11,487 nucleotides of DNA from Methanomassiliicoccales archaeon (GCA_027365715.1 DAHXLZ010000163.1:1-11487); one strand, 5' to 3'; counted from the first letter of the stretch, positions 1 to 6,600 are shown. The notes: generated from the sequence alone by a model not told the origin. Program-made: numbers and translations.

Positions 1-1
1 C

Positions 2-475
2 GCCAATATAGCACACTCCGAGATAAACGGCACACACCTTGTTTACAAGATTGAGAAAGACTGGAAGATCAATCCAAAGGGCACGCAGAAAGGGATAAAG
101 CGCCTCTACCAGAAGTACAGGGGACATGAGGATTTCAACCCGTATGCATCTGCCGGTGAGATGCTCAACTTCCTGTATGACAGGGGTGAGAATGAGGCAG
201 TGGGCGCATACTTCAGGAACCTGAGGATGGAATACGCCGCCGCCCATCCCGAAGAGTGCAAACACGAGTGCGGAGAGAGAAGCGGAAAGACGGAGGGGCA
301 GTTCGGCGTGAGCAAGTCGCACACACTGCTCGACTCCAGGCCGGTGAAACGTGGAAGGAAGGCATTCGATCGCACGTGCCACTTCACCTTCACCGCCGGT
401 CAATTCGCAGCCGTGATCAGGGCACAGCACTGTGTCAGGCTGCATCCCGGCTGCCTGACTTACATCACAGCGTAA
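2..475 (+). pseudogene. C-terminal part of a DDE-type transposase, cut by the window edge
   Basis: An open frame enters from the left edge and stops at 473-475, giving about 157 residues without a start, so the gene begins outside the window. The last third reads like the end of a DDE transposase: an acidic residue in GKTEGQFGVSK, where many IS transposases carry the third catalytic residue, then a basic stretch (RPVKRGRKAFDR), and a tail containing AAVIRAQHCVRLHPGC and YIT, similar to the LTRLQHGV..LAYL tails of related families. There is also a Cys pair (EECKHEC) before the acidic motif. I cannot name the IS family and cannot tell whether the upstream part is intact; 'pseudogene' is only a label for a partial gene. 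The role would be DNA transposition in the cytoplasm. It is followed by non-coding DNA and then the 126-bp repeat, which may or may not belong to the same element. Confidence 0.6.
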
Positions 476-544
476 CGTAATGAGAATCGGTACGGGTATG
501 CCAGTCAGCAGCCGTGAGGCACGACCGGAATCGTGCAAACACAA

Positions 545-562
545 AGGAAACGCCTCTTTCCT
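545..562. other. small inverted repeat between transposase end and repeat copy 1
   Basis: A six-base arm (AGGAAA, 545-550) and its complement (TTTCCT, 557-562) enclose a six-base loop, followed soon by four T residues. It could be a weak terminator for the transposase transcript or chance. Nothing similar precedes the second repeat copy. The rest of 476-562 shows no coding or obvious regulatory content. Confidence 0.3.
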
Positions 563-688
563 GCTGTTTTCACAGTAAATCTGCACCGTAATAGCAATCC
601 TAAGGACGGCAGTCTGATGGAACATGTGAAAAATCGCACATTCACACTATCGAATAAAGATGGAATCCGCCGTTTCTCTTTTTACCCT
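563..688 (+). repeat. 126-bp dispersed repeat, copy 1
   Basis: This stretch aligns along its whole length with 8048-8172 in the same orientation. By hand alignment there are 16 substitutions (14 transitions) and one single-base indel, about 87% identity. The longest identical run is 22 bases (630-651 against 8115-8136), containing TCGCACATTCACAC. Similarity starts at GCTGTTTT and ends at TTTACCCT. No terminal inverted repeat is visible. The copy ends 59 bases before the start of the membrane protein gene. It may be the end of an insertion sequence, a non-autonomous element, or a conserved non-coding or regulatory element. Confidence 0.85.
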
Positions 689-714
689 TACAGGACGGTT
701 TGAATCTTTGCGAA

Positions 715-724
715 TTAATTTATA
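715..724 (+). promoter_or_regulatory. TATA-like box of the membrane protein gene
   Basis: TTAATTTATA lies 24-33 bases before the ATG at 748, the spacing expected for an archaeal TATA box driving a leaderless or near-leaderless transcript. No Shine-Dalgarno motif lies before the ATG. Confidence 0.5.
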
Positions 725-747
725 CTTCCTGATTAGTAAAGCCACTC

Positions 748-1197
748 ATGTTGGATAGTGATGCGAACACTGCAAAAACCCTGACGCTTGTCGCGATAAT
801 ATTACAGGTTGTTTTCTTCATCATAGGTATTTTTGCAATTGTAGCACTTGCGGCTTTAACCATCGGCCCTGGCATTACAACCACGACATCAACCGGAACG
901 ACTGTAACCACCTCTCCTCCGGGCTTCGGTGTAGGCATATTCGGCGCGGTCTTTGGAGTTATTTTCCTCATCGGACTTTTGTGGATTCTGCTCGACTATT
1001 TCCTGATATACAAGAAGCTCGCAGAGGATAAGGTCGGCGAGGCTGAGACGCCGGCACTGGTTCTCGGCATCATTCAGCTGCTGTTCGGCGGAATCATAAC
1101 AGGCATACTGCTCATTGTAGCATATGTAAAGATAAAGGATTCGATGAGAAACAGGGGTAATGCGGCAGTAGCAGCACCTCAGAGTCCCATGAACTGA
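748..1197 (+). CDS. small three-helix membrane protein, function unknown
   Basis: The protein has 149 residues and I do not recognise the family. Three hydrophobic segments are clear: about 11-39, 61-87 and 102-127. Between the first two is an extracytoplasmic-looking loop very rich in threonine (TTTTSTGTTVTT, about 44-55) followed by SPPGFG. The second helix ends in DYFLIYKKL and the third is followed by the basic stretch KIKDSMRNR, which by the positive-inside rule would place both of these ends in the cytoplasm only if the third segment is re-entrant or the loop between helices two and three is short and crosses; topology is therefore uncertain. The tail is Ala/Pro-rich. The ATG is preceded in frame by a stop at 730-732, so this is the only ATG start. 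It is transcribed apart from the kinase gene downstream (93-base gap). Threonine-rich loops can be O-glycosylated in archaea; that is speculation here. Confidence 0.75.
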   Translation: MLDSDANTAKTLTLVAIILQVVFFIIGIFAIVALAALTIGPGITTTTSTGTTVTTSPPGFGVGIFGAVFGVIFLIGLLWILLDYFLIYKKLAEDKVGEAETPALVLGIIQLLFGGIITGILLIVAYVKIKDSMRNRGNAAVAAPQSPMN

Positions 1198-1258
1198 AAA
1201 TACATTCCACAAACCTCTTCCATCCTGTTCGTGCCATATCTGCAATAACGATGGAAGG

Positions 1259-1266
1259 GATATTAT
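1259..1266 (+). promoter_or_regulatory. TATA-like box of the adenosine-specific kinase gene
   Basis: GATATTAT lies 25-32 bases before the ATG at 1291. This spacing fits a leaderless transcript and supports ATG 1291 over the in-frame TTG at 1279. Confidence 0.45.
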
Positions 1267-1290
1267 CATTCTTCGCAGTTGTGTGAAAGG

Positions 1291-1773
1291 ATGATCACAG
1301 ACATTGTTGAGGTGGAAAAGAGTGAATCGGCGAACGTCATACTTGCGCAGTCACATTTCATCAAGACGGCGGAAGACGCCTTCGAAGCCCTTGTCACTTC
1401 AGTTCCGGGCATCAGATTCGGAATAGCATTCAACGAGGGTTCCGGCCAGCGCCTCATCAGGACTGAAGGCAATGACAGAGTGCTCACGGAACTTGCTGCA
1501 AAAAACGCCGCAAAGATAGGCGCCGGTCATCTGCTTGTAATACTGATAGAAGGAGCTTTTCCAATCAACGTCATGCATTCACTGAAATCAGTCAGTGAAA
1601 TCACTACAATTTACTGCGCAACAGCCAACAGACTGAGCGTTGTGGTTGGAAGGGAAGGGGAGTCGGCATCAGTGCTTGGTGTGATGGACGGGGAATCTCC
1701 GCTGGCACTGGAGACAGAGGAGAACAGAAAAGAGAGAAAAGAGTTTCTGAGAAAAATCGGATATAAACTGTGA
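1291..1773 (+). CDS. adenosine-specific kinase family protein
   Basis: The 160-residue product matches the adenosine-specific kinase family (Pfam Adenosine_kin, formerly DUF355) over its full length. Seen in the sequence: the N-terminal block QSHFIKTAEDAFEAL followed by VTSVPGIRFGIAFNEGSG (residues 20-52), EGND (59-62), IGAGH (76-80), AFPINV (89-94), CATAN (109-113), GVMDGESP (130-137) and the hallmark tail ERKEFLRKIGYKL (148-160). Members are small cytoplasmic proteins found in archaea and thermophilic bacteria and proposed to bind or phosphorylate adenosine; the in vivo role is not well settled. A TTG at 1279 is in frame, but ATG 1291 gives the family's usual length and sits 25 bases after a TATA-like box. 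The gene stops only 6 bases from the convergent threonine dehydratase stop, leaving almost no room for separate terminators. Confidence 0.92.
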   Translation: MITDIVEVEKSESANVILAQSHFIKTAEDAFEALVTSVPGIRFGIAFNEGSGQRLIRTEGNDRVLTELAAKNAAKIGAGHLLVILIEGAFPINVMHSLKSVSEITTIYCATANRLSVVVGREGESASVLGVMDGESPLALETEENRKERKEFLRKIGYKL

Positions 1774-1779
1774 AGGCAA

Positions 1780-2736
1780 CTACTCCGTCAAAGAACTGAT
1801 CATGCTGTCGGAGACGTTGCCGCCAGAAATTATCAGAGCAACTGACGGAGTCCTCTCGCCAACCAGCTTATCCCTGTGCCTGATCAGAGCGGCAACCGCA
1901 GACGCGCTTGCAGGCTCCATCAGAACTCTGGAGTTCTGCCACATCTCCTTCACTGCGGAAATTATTTCCGTGTCGCTGACAAGCAGAATTTTCCTGACCC
2001 GTTCTGCAAGTATGCTGACATTCAGTTTTCCGGGTGTGGAAACAGCTATTCCGTCTGCAATTGTTTCCGACGGGGAAGCCGCCGGTCTTCCGGCCTTCAG
2101 CGACTCGTACATGGATCTTGATTTTTCAGACTGCGCACCTATGATTTCCGTTCCTTCGATCCCGTCATAGGAAAGGGCAATACCGGAAATCAGGCCCCCG
2201 CCGCCGACAGGGGATACCACATAATCACATCTCGCCTGCGTCTGAACCTCGAGACCGACCGTTCCCTGCCCTGAAATTATGTCCGGATCGTCAAACGGCG
2301 GAATCATGATCAGCCCTTTGCTTTCACTCAGACGTTTCGCCTCAGTCATACGTTCATCCGATGTCAAACCGCAGAATATTGCTTCTGCACCAAGATTGCG
2401 TATAAGCTGCAACTTCGACTGGTTCACATTCTCTGGCAAAACTATGGTCGCATTCTTTCCCATTGCCCTGGCAACATAGGCGACTGCAAGACCGTGATTG
2501 CCCGACGAGGCAGTAACGACTCCTTCGCCGGAAATCCGTGCCATCTTGTTTGCAGTCCCCCTGATCTTGAACGAGTGAACCGGCTGAAACGTTTCAAGCT
2601 TCAGGTAAACGTCCGCTTTAACTTTAGACGAAAGGAAATGGTCGTAGTAAAGGGGTGTTCTGATGCAATGCCTGTAGACTATCCTGCTGGCATCAAGAAC
2701 ATTCTTCCTGCTCAATTTTACTGTTTTTTCTGCCAC
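1780..2736 (-). CDS. ilvA: threonine/serine dehydratase (PLP-dependent, no regulatory domain)
   Basis: The 318-residue protein is a fold-type II PLP enzyme of the threonine/serine ammonia-lyase group, converting threonine to 2-oxobutyrate (or serine to pyruvate) and ammonia. The PLP-binding lysine is in SFKIRG (K57), the substrate loop is SSGNHG (77-82), the phosphate-binding glycine loop is GGGGLISG (178-185), and the C-terminal SGGN is at 304-307. The length matches the short, TdcB-like form; there is no C-terminal ACT-like domain, so no isoleucine feedback site is visible. It could feed isoleucine synthesis or work catabolically; serine racemase-like members share these motifs, so exact substrate is uncertain. 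The start is GTG at 2736, 7 bases after the nadE stop, so it is probably co-transcribed with nadE. Its own upstream has no TATA box. Confidence 0.9.
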   Translation of the reverse strand: MAEKTVKLSRKNVLDASRIVYRHCIRTPLYYDHFLSSKVKADVYLKLETFQPVHSFKIRGTANKMARISGEGVVTASSGNHGLAVAYVARAMGKNATIVLPENVNQSKLQLIRNLGAEAIFCGLTSDERMTEAKRLSESKGLIMIPPFDDPDIISGQGTVGLEVQTQARCDYVVSPVGGGGLISGIALSYDGIEGTEIIGAQSEKSRSMYESLKAGRPAASPSETIADGIAVSTPGKLNVSILAERVRKILLVSDTEIISAVKEMWQNSRVLMEPASASAVAALIRHRDKLVGERTPSVALIISGGNVSDSMISSLTE

Positions 2737-2743
2737 ACAACCA

Positions 2744-3535
2744 CTACCAGTCGACGCCTACTGTCCTGATACCAATTCTGGGTATAGGTGCCATTGCCCT
2801 CTTGTGACCGCTGCCTTCAACCATCGAAAATACCCTGTCGACCAGCCCGGCTTCCAGTCCTGTCTTCCTGGCTGTTTCGCCGGCCGATAAGCCGTTCTCC
2901 ATCGCGAACAATATTCTGTCAAGCTGTTCATATGCTATGCCGAGCTCCTCTTCATCTGTCTGTCCTTCCCAGAGGCCAGCACTCGGTGGTTTAACCAGAA
3001 ACACCTCAGGAAGTCTGAGCCGGGAGGCAAGCTGCCTCACCTCCGTTTTATAAATATCTCCGAGCGGGAGAAAATCCACAGCTCCGTCGCCAAATTTTGT
3101 GAAGTAACCAGTCAGCAGTTCGCTTTTGTTGCCGGTTCCGGCAACTCTGAGATTACGCATATTTGCGTTTGCATAAAGATATACCATCCTGACCCTTGCC
3201 TTTATGTTTCCGAGAACTTTTGCATCAGAGGCGCTGACAGCATCGGCGATGGCTGACACAGCGCCGTCAATAGGGAATCTGTGAATCCTCACACCGAGAC
3301 TGGCAGCATATTCGCCAGCGTCCTTTTCATCCGTGCTTGCAGCGTCCGTGGCAGGAAGGAGCAGTGCCTCCACCCTTCCGCTTCCAAGTGCATCGCAGCA
3401 CAATTTCATCACCAGTGCAGAGTCTATGCCTCCACTAAGTCCCAGGATTACTCCGCCGGCGCCGCTTCCGTCAACAGTCTCCCTGATGAAACTGACGATG
3501 ACGTCATAAGTGTACTCCCTCAATGCTGGTTTCAC
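2744..3535 (-). CDS. nadE: NH3-dependent NAD+ synthetase
   Basis: The 263-residue protein is an N-type ATP pyrophosphatase that amidates deamido-NAD+ to NAD+ in the last step of NAD synthesis. The PP-loop is GLSGGIDSA (32-40). Other conserved blocks are TGNKSE (134-139), GDGAVDFLPLGDIYKTEV (149-166), KPPSAGLWEGQTDEEELG (182-199) and the tail GHKR with IPR (243-253). The length, and lack of an N-terminal glutaminase domain, mark the ammonia-dependent form usual in archaea. The start is GTG at 3535; a TATA-like box lies 19-26 bases upstream. It is the first gene of a two-gene unit with threonine dehydratase, which releases ammonia; a metabolic link between the two is possible but only an inference from adjacency. 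Confidence 0.95.
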   Translation of the reverse strand: MKPALREYTYDVIVSFIRETVDGSGAGGVILGLSGGIDSALVMKLCCDALGSGRVEALLLPATDAASTDEKDAGEYAASLGVRIHRFPIDGAVSAIADAVSASDAKVLGNIKARVRMVYLYANANMRNLRVAGTGNKSELLTGYFTKFGDGAVDFLPLGDIYKTEVRQLASRLRLPEVFLVKPPSAGLWEGQTDEEELGIAYEQLDRILFAMENGLSAGETARKTGLEAGLVDRVFSMVEGSGHKRAMAPIPRIGIRTVGVDW

Positions 3536-3553
3536 GGTCGGGAATAGGAATGG

Positions 3554-3565
3554 AATATATCTAAA
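3554..3565 (-). promoter_or_regulatory. TATA-like box of the nadE operon
   Basis: On the minus strand this reads TTTAGATATATT, ending 19 bases before the GTG at 3535. It is the only A/T-rich block near the start. Just beyond it (3573-3584) is the palindrome CCTCCACGGAGG, which could be a regulatory site or part of an upstream terminator. Confidence 0.45.
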
Positions 3566-3670
3566 ATTGTCGCCTCCACGGAGGACGGGCCGGAGATGTT
3601 GGAAAAACTGTACGTCACATTCGGGCGTCTGTACGCTTAGCCCAGTTCACACAAAAGCGGTCAAGCATGA

Positions 3671-3677
3671 TTAAATA
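3671..3677 (+). promoter_or_regulatory. TATA-like box of tRNA-Ser
   Basis: TTAAATA lies 27-33 bases before the first base of the tRNA, the expected position for an archaeal tRNA promoter. Confidence 0.5.
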
Positions 3678-3703
3678 CAGTTTCAAGTTTACAATGCCCC
3701 GGA

Positions 3704-3802
3704 GCCGCGGTGGCCCAGCCCGGTAAGGCGCGAGCCTGGAACATTTGCGACAGCAAGCTCGTGTCGCTCTGCGACTCGGGAGTTCAAATCTCCCCCTCGG
3801 CG
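3704..3802 (+). tRNA. tRNA-Ser(GGA) with a proposed 14-nt intron
   Basis: This folds as a class II tRNA. The acceptor arm pairs 3704-3710 (GCCGCGG) with 3795-3801 with one C-U mismatch; the discriminator is G (3802), as expected for archaeal tRNA-Ser. The anticodon stem CGAGC (3731-3735) pairs perfectly with GCTCG (3757-3761). The loop is C-T-GGA-A, then a 14-nt insert (3742-3755), then A (3756), placing the insert at the canonical archaeal position 37/38. The variable arm is a perfect stem GTCGC (3763-3767) and GCGAC (3771-3775), and the T arm is GGGAG, TTCAAAT, CTCCC (3778-3794). CCA is not encoded. The D stem has only three good pairs. A bulge-helix-bulge is only partly visible: CTG of the anticodon loop can pair with CAG (3751-3753). 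Without the intron the anticodon stem is poor. The last 19 bases overlap the convergent acetyltransferase gene. Confidence 0.88.
3742..3755 (+). other. proposed intron in tRNA-Ser(GGA)
   Basis: The 14 bases between A37 and A38 of the anticodon loop must be removed to give a seven-base loop on a perfect five-pair stem. Position 37/38 is the canonical site cut by the archaeal splicing endonuclease. The boundary could be moved by one base without changing the mature length. The central helix of the splicing motif appears to have only three pairs, so it would be a relaxed motif. Confidence 0.7.
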
Positions 3803-4320
3803 CTTCCTGCTTTCCTGTTCAGGCGTTGCCTGAGCACGTCCTCCGCTTCGGTGAAATCGCATTCGGTCAGCCTGAACGGCTTCCACCCCTCGAGATGCCT
3901 GGCGCCCATTCGCTCATAGAAGTCTATTGCCAGGCTGTTCCAGGAGAGGACCATCCACTCAAGCCTGCCGCATTTCCTCCGTTTTGCAATGCCAATCAGT
4001 TTGAGGAACATTGCAGAACCGGCGCCAGAGCGCCTGTACTCTTCCTTCACAAAGATGTCCTCGATGTAAAGGGTCGGCATGGCGAGGAAGGTTGAATATG
4101 TCATGAAAAACACAGTGTATCCTACAGCTTCCCTGCCGCTGAACGCAATGAGAAGCTCAAACAGCTTCTCCGGACCAAATGCATGCCTCCTGATTCTCCT
4201 GAGCTGTTCCTCCCCCGGAGGTGGCAGGCGCTCATACTCTGCAAGACTCCTCACCAGGCCGGTGAACGCCGCAGCGTCTCCCCTCTCAGCCCTCCTGACT
4301 GCAATTTTACCGCCCGTCAT
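3784..4320 (-). CDS. GNAT family N-acetyltransferase, SSAT-like
   Basis: The 178-residue protein is a GNAT acetyltransferase closest in look to the spermidine/spermine (diamine) N-acetyltransferase group. Seen: an N-terminal block RRAERGDAAAFTGLVRSLAEY (9-29, read in two parts RRAERGDAAAF and TGLVRSLAEY), the SSAT-like YSTFLAMPTLYIEDIFV (75-91), acetyl-CoA loop EYRRSGAGSAM (94-104), GRLEWMVLSWN (118-128) and the conserved tyrosine in DFYERMGA (133-140). It would transfer acetyl from acetyl-CoA to an amine in the cytoplasm; polyamine is a guess from the subgroup. I chose ATG 4320, which fits the family's N terminus and has AAGGT five bases upstream; an in-frame ATG at 4338 would add six residues. 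The last codons (from about residue 173) lie inside the tRNA-Ser T arm and acceptor on the opposite strand. It follows the FixX-like gene by about 70 bases. Confidence 0.88.
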   Translation of the reverse strand: MTGGKIAVRRAERGDAAAFTGLVRSLAEYERLPPPGEEQLRRIRRHAFGPEKLFELLIAFSGREAVGYTVFFMTYSTFLAMPTLYIEDIFVKEEYRRSGAGSAMFLKLIGIAKRRKCGRLEWMVLSWNSLAIDFYERMGARHLEGWKPFRLTECDFTEAEDVLRQRLNRKAGSAEGEI

Positions 4321-4391
4321 ATGAAACCTTCGCCACATTCTGCCTCAAATCAGGAACAGACAAGCCGGCATAGACCGGAATCCGGCAGGAC

Positions 4392-4703
4392 TCAGCCGTA
4401 ATGGTATGCGATACCTTTCCCGCCTTCCGGATATTTCCACTGAATGGCTCCCTTGCCTATGTGACTGCATACAATCACGCACGCACCCAGTTCCATACAT
4501 CCCTCTGGATTGTATACCAGTTCACCCGCATCATCCAGTTTGTAGACCTTCGCAGGGCAAACATAGAGGCAGGGTTTCGTGTCGCAGTTCCTGCATATCG
4601 CAGTGTCGACCTTTATGAAATCGCTGGAACCGAAGTCATACGAGTCGAGGCCCGTTCTGTCCTCCACTGAAAGTCTGCGATTGGAGTCGTCGTTTCCTGG
4701 CAT
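4392..4703 (-). CDS. fixX: FixX-like ferredoxin family protein
   Basis: The 103-residue protein resembles FixX, the small ferredoxin that works with the FixC/ETF-quinone oxidoreductase flavoprotein in passing electrons from electron-transfer flavoprotein to quinone. Cysteines are at 37, 40, 45 and 49 (CRNCDTKPCLYVCP) and at 69, 75 and 79 (CMELGACVIVC). The first residue set ends in the typical CPA, and the second has the FixX-like C..xGxC arrangement with a leucine (72) where many members carry another cysteine. The end (GAIQWKYPEGGKGIAYHYG) is the characteristic FixX tail. The start ATG 4703 has GGAG four bases upstream and a TATA-like box at 4733-4740. No fixA, fixB or fixC lies in the window, so its partner must be encoded elsewhere. 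Confidence 0.88.
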   Translation of the reverse strand: MPGNDDSNRRLSVEDRTGLDSYDFGSSDFIKVDTAICRNCDTKPCLYVCPAKVYKLDDAGELVYNPEGCMELGACVIVCSHIGKGAIQWKYPEGGKGIAYHYG

Positions 4704-4732
4704 GCTGCTCCATTCTGCTAGGCTGACCGGTA

Positions 4733-4740
4733 ATTTAAAT
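4733..4740 (-). promoter_or_regulatory. TATA-like box of the FixX-like gene
   Basis: ATTTAAAT lies 30-37 bases before ATG 4703, leaving room for a leader of a few bases that would include the GGAG motif next to the start. Confidence 0.5.
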
Positions 4741-4834
4741 TTTCAGTTATTTGCGTCTGATGCTTCCGCAGCCAAATTGCACTGAGCAGCATGCGAATCA
4801 TACGCCCGCTGCATTGATGCTGTGAGGCAGGCTG

Positions 4835-5497
4835 TCAGACAGGTTGCGCGAGGTGGTAGGAGGACAGGATCACAGAAACGACTGTCCATGCCATCAGCCG
4901 TGCGGGGCTTATGGAAATTACATCGTCCGCAAATTTTGAAGTGTCTGAGTTGAAGTTGCCGTGCGGGAAGCCTCCGACAACCAGTGTTACGTCATCTGCA
5001 CCTGAAATTCTTGAAAGGGAATAATCCCGTGTGCCCTCTCCGCTGAAAAGAACCGTCCGCGCCCTGAGTCTGGAAACCAGCCGCGGCAGAGTCATATCGT
5101 TTACAGTGGCGAGAACCTTATCCTGTGCGCCGATTCTGCCGTTCAAGAGAAGCTCTTCCATCAATCCAGTGAATCTTCCGTAATTTTTTGGAAGCCTCGT
5201 AGACGGGTCAAACTCAATCACAGAGTCATTCCGGGTATGAACAAATGTCTTCAGCCTGCCGGCGCCATTCAGACTGGAATCCAGGGCCAGAAGAAGACAG
5301 AAATGGGTTATATCCGGCCTCCCTCTTCGCTCCGAATCCTTCAGCCCTTTCATGGCAGAATGGTGCAGGCTTGAGTCAAGCAGGCACTCCTCCGCTTTCC
5401 TGTCCCTGCGGTCCGCGTTGATCCTGACGGCCGGACGGCGGGCTATCTCTTCCGGCACGAGCTCGAGCTCCGCTTCGGCAATAATAAGGTTTACCAT
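4835..5497 (-). CDS. nep1: rRNA pseudouridine methyltransferase Nep1 (Emg1)
   Basis: The 220-residue protein is a SPOUT-class methyltransferase of the Nep1/Emg1 family, which N1-methylates a pseudouridine in the small-subunit rRNA (helix 35 region) during ribosome assembly. Diagnostic blocks are LLDSSLHHSAM (39-49), RRGRPDITHF (57-66), HTRND (87-91), RLPKNYGRFTGLMEEL (101-116), FSGEG (151-155), and the knot region VVGGFPHGNF (173-182) followed by SISPARLMAWTVVS (195-208). Length is normal for archaeal members. The ATG at 5497 lies 10 bases after the purP stop, so the two are very likely one transcript; there is no TATA box between them. The pairing of a purine enzyme with a ribosome factor has no obvious functional reason. 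Confidence 0.95.
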   Translation of the reverse strand: MVNLIIAEAELELVPEEIARRPAVRINADRRDRKAEECLLDSSLHHSAMKGLKDSERRGRPDITHFCLLLALDSSLNGAGRLKTFVHTRNDSVIEFDPSTRLPKNYGRFTGLMEELLLNGRIGAQDKVLATVNDMTLPRLVSRLRARTVLFSGEGTRDYSLSRISGADDVTLVVGGFPHGNFNSDTSKFADDVISISPARLMAWTVVSVILSSYHLAQPV

Positions 5498-5507
5498 AGC
5501 AATTCGC

Positions 5508-6578
5508 TCAGGAAATTATCTCTTCGAGCCTGTTTGTCGAGAAACCCAGTTTTATCTCCTGGGCAATGCGCCTTCCGGTGGAGAGCCCGGGTGCCATCAT
5601 TTCCGAATAAGGAGAGCCGCTGACAAACGGGTTGGTCCCTGCTACAATCCTCGTGGATATTTCGAACACCTTTATTTCGAGCTGGTCCGTGACAATCGTT
5701 TCGAGTGCGAACGGCCCTACGAGGCCGCCGAAAAGTTCCTGTGACTTTGTCACGGTTGCCTCACCCATTTCGAACACCTTTGGGAGAAGGCTCTCTCTCA
5801 CCACAACAGGATAGTTACCGGTTACGACAAATGTGGGAAAGAAGCCAAGCCGCTTCAATTCCTCCACGGAGCCGAGTTTATAGAGTTCATCGATGTTCGA
5901 CTCATCCCTTCTGTCGATTGAGAGCATTTCGAGCGCTCCTCCACTCTTCATTTTATACCCGTCATTTTTCAACGGTGAAAAGAAGTAATGGAAGTAGTAA
6001 CGCGTTCCCAGGACATATTCCTGTATCGTATGCTGCTGTGAGTAGTCAATCGCCATTTTGAATTCCATATAGTTCTTTGCGATGAAGGCGCCGCGTCCTC
6101 CTTTTGCACCAGAGTATTTAACGAGGACGGGTCTGTCTATCTTTCTTGCATCGCTTATCTCCTCAGGCATAACTATACCGGCCGAAGTAAGCCACTTTCT
6201 CTGTGTTGATCTGTCAGATTCCCACTTGAGCACTTCCCTGTTGCCAAAGCTTGGAACACCGAATCTGGAGAACCTGTCTGCCCCCATGTATTCCACGAAT
6301 GAACCGTGCGGAACCAGAATTGCGTGTCTTCTGACGAGTTCATCCTCCAGTTCCTCAATGTCCCTGTAGTTCTTCACCCTGAGAAATTCGTCAGGTTTCG
6401 CAAGTGGATACGCGTCGTAAAATTTTGTATCCCTGTCAACAGCTATACCGAGCGTCTTGAGACCTTCCTTCTTTGCACCATGAAAAATCTGAAGGGAGGA
6501 GTGAGAACACAGCGTTGCAACCGTCACGTCGGAAACATCGTATTCATCCAGAATTTTGCTGATCTTTGGCTGAGACAT
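5508..6578 (-). CDS. purP: FAICAR synthetase PurP (ATP-grasp)
   Basis: The 356-residue protein is the archaeal enzyme that makes FAICAR from AICAR, formate and ATP, the penultimate step to IMP in archaea lacking the folate-dependent PurH transformylase. Seen: the N-terminal substrate block SHSSLQIFHGAKKEG (25-39), HGSFVEYMG (91-99), the ATP-grasp strand-loop VKYSGAKGGRGAF (153-165), IQEYVLG (185-191), and the C-terminal metal/ATP site FEISTRIVAGTNPF with SGSPYS (305-325). Full length for the family. ATG 6578 has a TATA-like ATTTAAA 23-29 bases upstream, so the transcript may be leaderless. It is the first gene of a purP-nep1 unit. PurO is not in the window. Confidence 0.95.
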   Translation of the reverse strand: MSQPKISKILDEYDVSDVTVATLCSHSSLQIFHGAKKEGLKTLGIAVDRDTKFYDAYPLAKPDEFLRVKNYRDIEELEDELVRRHAILVPHGSFVEYMGADRFSRFGVPSFGNREVLKWESDRSTQRKWLTSAGIVMPEEISDARKIDRPVLVKYSGAKGGRGAFIAKNYMEFKMAIDYSQQHTIQEYVLGTRYYFHYFFSPLKNDGYKMKSGGALEMLSIDRRDESNIDELYKLGSVEELKRLGFFPTFVVTGNYPVVVRESLLPKVFEMGEATVTKSQELFGGLVGPFALETIVTDQLEIKVFEISTRIVAGTNPFVSGSPYSEMMAPGLSTGRRIAQEIKLGFSTNRLEEIIS

Positions 6579-6600
6579 AAGATTGAATTCATGGTCAGGA

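Noticed and set aside
563..688. CRISPR array or repeat-spacer structure
   Set aside because: There are only two copies 7.5 kb apart, no regular spacing and no cas genes.
1802..2170. Long plus-strand open frames across the threonine dehydratase gene
   Set aside because: They are antisense shadows of a clearly conserved enzyme and have no family features.
3596..3640. 14-codon frame between nadE and the tRNA
   Set aside because: It is very short, has no promoter of its own and nothing supports translation.
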